NCBI GenBank assembly: GCA_026545225.1
Contig: CM048849.1
Span: 28,778,336-28,842,335 of the forward strand
Source of the DNA: Cornus controversa
Taxonomy: Eukaryota; Streptophyta; Magnoliopsida; Cornales; Cornaceae
Length of the DNA: 64,000 nt
Direction of reading: 5' to 3'
Below, one piece after another: positions 59,701-64,000 of this stretch. A model generated the notes under the pieces. The model was not told the DNA's origin, made no database searches, and saw only the letters and a program-made list of their open reading frames with translations. Positions within the stretch are counted from its first letter, which is position 1, and every line of letters begins with the position of its first letter. Made by a program: the position numbers and the translations under genes.

Positions 59701-61018
59701 GCCGCATCTTGCTCATATAAGTTAACCTCAACTAGCTCTTCCATTGGTTCGGTGTGGTGGGCATCCTCTTTCTCTTCCACCTCCAGGCCCTCGATACTAA
59801 AAATTTTTGGTACCTTCTTCTCTCTCAGGAAAGTGGCATAGTATTCTCGGGCAATGGCCTAATCTCCTCTTAGCTCCCTAATGCCATAGTCAGTAGGGAA
59901 CCAGACAAGGAGATGATAAGTGGAGGTCATTGCTCTCATGGAATTTAACGTGGCTCTTCCCAAGATGACATTTTATGTAGTTGGAAAGTTTATAATGAAG
60001 AATGTCACCATCTTAGTGACTTGCTTTGGACTTATACCAGTAGTGACTGGAAGGTCAATGATACCGAGCAGAAGAAGCTTCTCGCCATAGAACCCAATGA
60101 GTGGGGACTTAGTAGGCTTGAGTCTATCCCTACCAATCCTCATCTGGTCGAAGGCTCCTACAAACAGGATGTCTGTAAAATTGTCATTATCAATCAGTAC
60201 TCATTTAATTGTGAAATTGGCAATAATCAGCGTGACCACGAGGGCATCATCATATGGTTGTTGAACTCCCCTCACATCGGCATCTAAAAAGGTTATAATT
60301 TGATCATCTAGCTGAGGGTGTTTGGCAGGTGATTGACTCACTTCGCTCACATCACATAAACTTTGAATCTTCCTCACGTGCGCCTTACAAGTGGCCGTGG
60401 ATTCTTTGCCACCTGCAAGTCCACCCGAGATCACTCTAATTTCCCCCAATGAAGGATTTCCTCGAGTGTTATCATCTTTACCATCCTAAGAGTGGTTGCG
60501 TGCCCCCCTCTCCACTCTGACCACAAATCTCTGCAGTTGGCCCCTTTGAATCAGACTTTCAGTCTGCTTTTTCAAGTCTATGCACTTGTCTGTATCATGC
60601 CCATAGTCGCGATGAAATCTACAATACTTGTCATGGGACCTCTTGAAGGGATTCATTCTCAACTTTGATGGCCATGCCATTGTCAGGTCATCTTGGATGT
60701 TGAGGATTTAACTTGTTGATGTGTTTTGTAATATCCCGTAATTTGAGGATATCTAAATTGGATTTTTATTTATTTGATGGAGTTTTTAATTATTTAAATG
60801 CTTTAATTAATTTTGTCAATGTCTGTTTTTATATGTTTAATGTGGATGTTTGAATTGTTGCTAAGTGTTGATTGAGTTTAATTGTGTGTTAAATATTTGT
60901 TTTAAATATAGTTTTTTCTGTTAAATAAAAATATGTTAGTTTGGGCTGCATTTTCTTTATTTTTGTTTTATTATTATTATTATTATTAGGTTGGGCTAGA
61001 CTGTTGGGCTAGGCTATA

Positions 61019-61049
<31 letters not shown>

Positions 61050-62040
61050 CGTTGGGCTAAATATTTTATATTTATTAGTTTAATTATTTAGGAATATTAA
61101 ATAAGAGAAAAGGAATTAGGGTTCAGTAGTTTCTACGTACAGAGGATTCCTACGCACAGATAGGGAGAAAACGATAGACGCCAGAAAAAGAGAAAAAAAG
61201 TGATTTTTGCTCAACATCACAAGGCAAGTTCGAACTCTTCTCTTCCCATTTGAATCTGTATACATATATATTATTTGTATATACATGTTGCTGGGATATA
61301 TGTATAATATATATATTAATTGTATAGACATGTTGCTAGAAATTTGTATGCAATTAATTATGAAACTAAATGATTTTGCATGCTAAGAATATTTCTGTGA
61401 ATTAAACATGAAGATTTTGGAGTTTTGGTAATGTTTTAGGGTATATTTGCATATGTATATACATGTATATATGACTGTATAGGCGGGTATATATCTATAT
61501 ATATATATATTAACATGAAATTGGGTTTACTATATTCATCATTTTTGAACGTTTTTGTTCCGATTAAAAGGTAGATCTTACTTCCTAGAACAATCCTTGA
61601 AAGTTTGGTTATGAACCGTTGGGTAGTTTGACGGGAAATTGAGTTTGAAATTTTAGATTTTCGAAACTTGAAATTGGGTATTTTTGATTTAGTCCGCGAG
61701 AGGGGATGATTTTGGTACCAATGCATAACTTAGATCAATACGAGTTCAATGGTATATTCATATGCGCGATTCAGTGCCCGGAAGTGATCGGAAAGTGATC
61801 GGGAAGTTTCTCCACCATTGTTGTTGCGTGGAGCTTCAGGAAGAAGGAAGAAAAAAAGAACTGCGGCATGCGTGGGGGCTCATGCCGCAGGAGCCGGTGC
61901 TCGGAAAAGTATTTTTGGGCCCCATTATCGGGGACCCACCTCTGGGCCCAATATGGGCCCATTCCGAATTATTTTGGTATTTGTTTTGAATTTTTGAAAA
62001 TTTTGGAAAAAATTGAAAATTCAAAAAAAAAATCATTTTT

Positions 62041-62560
62041 TAAAAATACTTTTATAATTCAAAAATTCCCAAAATTTTATGTCAACTTTCTGGGTGTTTT
62101 AGGAGCTTGGTTTTTAAATTTATGTCGAAATAATTTCCCGTTGTTTTTAAATTTATTTTTAAAGTGTTTAAAAACTGGATTTTTCAACTTCTTTAATTTT
62201 AGAAAATAGTTAAAAAGTTTCAAAAATTCCCAAATTTTTACTGTAATTTTCTAAAGGCTAAATACACTTGGGTTTAAATTTTCAACTCAAAATGATCTTC
62301 CCTTGTTGTTCAATTGATTTTTAAAGTGTCCAAAAGTTGGGTTTTTCACATTCTGTAATTTTAGAAAATACTTTTGTAATTCCAAAAATTCCCAAATTTT
62401 TGCTGTAACTTTCTAGAGGTTAAATAAACTTGGGTTTAAATTTTCATCTTGAAATGAGCTTCCCTTGGTGTTCTATTAATTTTTAAAGTGTCTAAAAGTT
62501 GGTTTTTCACCTTCTTTTATTTGTTGAAAATATTTTTAAAATTCCAAAAAATTTCAGAAT
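62041..62560. repeat. About 160-bp tandem repeat, a little over three copies
   Basis: TTCAAAAATTCCCAAATTTTT, CTTGGGTTTAAATTTTCA and TTTTTAAAGTGTCTAAAAGTTGG recur with a period near 161 bp (landmark starts about 62058, 62219, 62380, 62541). Confidence 0.8.
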
Positions 62561-62880
62561 GTGAAGTAGGGTTCTTAGAAGCAGAATAGGCTGAGAACTT
62601 AAATTCGAGTTAGGTTTTGACTCCTTTGAAGGTTTAGATAAATTGGAGGTTTGATTGGGTGTTTGATTTAAAATGGATGATTGTGTTATTGGATTTACTT
62701 GAATGTATTCTTCTTTAAAAATATAAATGTCCATGAAATACTTGATTATAGTTTACTTGTGCACGATTTGTCATATGGTGATAATTTCATATCAGATAAT
62801 TTGAATTGCTTTATTTGTGCAAATTAAAAATCATAATGCACCTTGTTTATTTTATGTTTCATATTGGGAATGCATCTCTA

Positions 62881-63500
62881 CATTTTATTTGGCATGTAAG
62901 GATTGCCCGGCGTGTCAGGATTGCCCATGCCTAATAAGGTATCAATGCATTTTATTTGGCATGTAAGGATTACCCGGCGTGTCAGGATCGCCCATACCTA
63001 ATAAGGTATCTATGCATTTTATTTGGCGTGTAAGGATTGTCCAGCGTGTCAAGATCGCCCATACCTAATAACGTATCTATGCATTTTATTTGGTATGTTA
63101 GGATTGCCAAGGCATGTCAGGATCGCCTAATACCTAATAAGGTATGCATTTTATTTGGCATGTTAGGATTGCCAAGGCGTGTCGGGATCGCCTAATACTG
63201 AATAAGGTATCTATGCATTATATTTGGCATGTTGGGATTGCCAAGGTGTGTCAGGATCGCCTAATACCTAATAAGGTATCTATGCATTTTATTTGGCATG
63301 TTGGGATTTTCAAGGCGTGTCAGGATCGCCTAATACCTAATAAGGTATCTATGCATTTTATTTGGCATGTTAGGATTGCCAAGGTGTGTCGGGATCGCCT
63401 AATACCTAATAAGGTATCTATGCATTATATTTGGCATGTTGGGATTGTCAAGGCGTGTCGGGATCGCCTAACACCTAATATGGTATCTTTATATTCTATT
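62881..63500. repeat. Satellite-like array of 65-69-bp units, nine to ten copies
   Basis: Units begin CATTTTATTTGGCATG at 62881, 62948, 63015, 63082, 63147, 63216, 63285, 63354 and 63423, with a decayed unit at about 63491. Spacing is 67 bp in the first four, and 69 bp in the last four full steps. Each unit holds GGATTGCC and AAGG/GCGTGTCAGGATCGCC and ends CCTAATAAGGTATCTATG. Confidence 0.95.
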
Positions 63501-64000
63501 TGGAGCATGGCAGGATTACCTAATACTAGTAAGAACGTTTCTCGTTATATATTCGAGCATGTTACAATTGTTTCTTGTGTAAACTTAAAATTAGTCTGCA
63601 CTTGGATTAAGATAACTGATGTGTTAGTGTAGGGTGTGGGGCGGCTCTATTATTGGGTCACATGGTTAATTGGGGATATATATTTATGAGCTGGTGGGTT
63701 ATCTTTAATTGTATATGAACATAAATTTGTTGTCTTGGGAAAGGATTTTTTGGTATAGGCAGGATAGGTTTGCCTAATACCCTGTAAGGTATTTGTAGAA
63801 TATATGGAAGAAGGCATGTTAGGATTGTCTATGGTTTGAACTTAGAAATTTGTTTTATCTGTATTGTGATAATGGATGGGTTAGTTCAGAACATAGTTCT
63901 AGTTACTTCTAAGACAGGAGATTTAATGACTAAACGGTATAATTATATTTATATGTCTTTACTGTCCTCATATAGAGGGTATGTTTATCGGTTCTCTGAT

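Larger units (their letters stand above)
50300..60700 (-). pseudogene. Ty3/Gypsy (Tat-type) gag-pol, interrupted and degraded
   Basis: Domains on the - strand, right to left. Gag zinc knuckle at 60680-60486 (YCRFHRDYGHDTDKC). Protease near 60190-60150, where the active site reads VLIDNDNFTDIL rather than the usual D-S/N-G-S. Reverse transcriptase at 59650-58850, with EVYVDDMLIKS near 59080 and NPNKCTF following. RNase H remnants at 58800-58000. Integrase zinc finger at 57818-57486 (C-x2-C in RKCKKCQHF). Integrase core at 57431-57079 (AVDYFSKWVEV; TDNG; SSPGHPQANRQAEVANR). Integrase C-terminus split by another element: NQAT side at 56747 onward, and KLAPNWEGPY at about 50480-50445. Many stops; inactive. 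The 5' LTR and gag N-terminus are lost at 60727, where another LTR-like unit begins. Confidence 0.87.
60727..64000 (+). mobile_element. LTR-like unit with internal tandem repeats, running off the window
   Basis: It starts TGTAATATCCCGTAATTTGAGG where the Tat-type gag ends. Next come AT-rich U3-like sequence with an AT repeat (61017-61050), a leader-like GGAATTAGGGTT segment, a GC-rich stretch at 61840-61970, and two tandem-repeat families. No protein-coding gene is supported. Long LTRs with internal repeats are known in chromoviruses, but the far end is not in view, so the class is uncertain. Confidence 0.5.

Noticed and set aside
62881..63500. Possible CRISPR-like array
   Set aside because: Whole units repeat without unique spacers, and this is plant nuclear DNA.
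63144..63632. 162-codon open frame in the satellite
   Set aside because: It arises because the 69-bp units are multiples of three; no start context, domain or conservation supports a gene.

Overview
This looks like nuclear DNA of a flowering plant, most likely a eudicot. It is AT-rich, has a spliced plant gene with GT-AG introns, and is crowded with plant-type mobile elements: TRIMs with an initiator-Met tRNA primer site, Ty3/Gypsy Athila/Tat and chromovirus relatives, Ty1/Copia LTRs, an L1-type LINE, a PIF/Harbinger-like transposase and several MITEs. I cannot name the species.

The only clear host genes are two tandem copies of a dienelactone-hydrolase-family gene, both on the + strand. Copy 2 (37312-43423) is complete: seven exons, 239 codons and an intact Cys-Asp-His triad. 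Copy 1 (1505-9649) shows exons 3-7. Its exons 1-2 should lie left of the window, beyond a TRIM array. The shared block runs from about 895 to 10260 in copy 1 and from about 39896 to 44665 in copy 2, so each copy acts as an empty-site control for insertions in the other. Copy 1 gained TRIMs and a 5.3-kb LINE. Copy 2 gained a foldback MITE downstream and a bracketed RRM-gene fragment in intron 1.

The spacer and right flank are nested transposons. 10.6-26.5 kb: MITEs, a Ty1/Copia solo LTR inside a Gypsy-type LTR with an internal satellite, a two-LTR TRIM, a degraded Tat-type additional ORF, a decayed chromovirus integrase, and scattered LTR pieces. 27.0-36.5 kb: a dead Harbinger-like transposase split by an 8.2-kb gag-protease LTR retrotransposon (1403-bp LTRs, tRNA-Asp-type primer site, no reverse transcriptase). 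43.9-46.7 kb: the foldback MITE and three different LTR fragments. 46.4-60.7 kb: a decayed Tat-type Ty3/Gypsy element on the - strand, with a convergent additional ORF, a 79-81-bp satellite and the pol gene. Its integrase C-terminus is split by a second, older 6.25-kb non-autonomous LTR element with a clean GTGCC target duplication. 60.7-64.0 kb: the start of another LTR-like unit carrying two tandem-repeat families, running off the window.

The mobile-element genes are mostly broken. The functional candidate is DLH copy 2, and perhaps copy 1 if its 6.5-kb last intron is still spliced. Coordinates of element ends without a target duplication are approximate. All homology statements come from reading the sequence, not from database searches.
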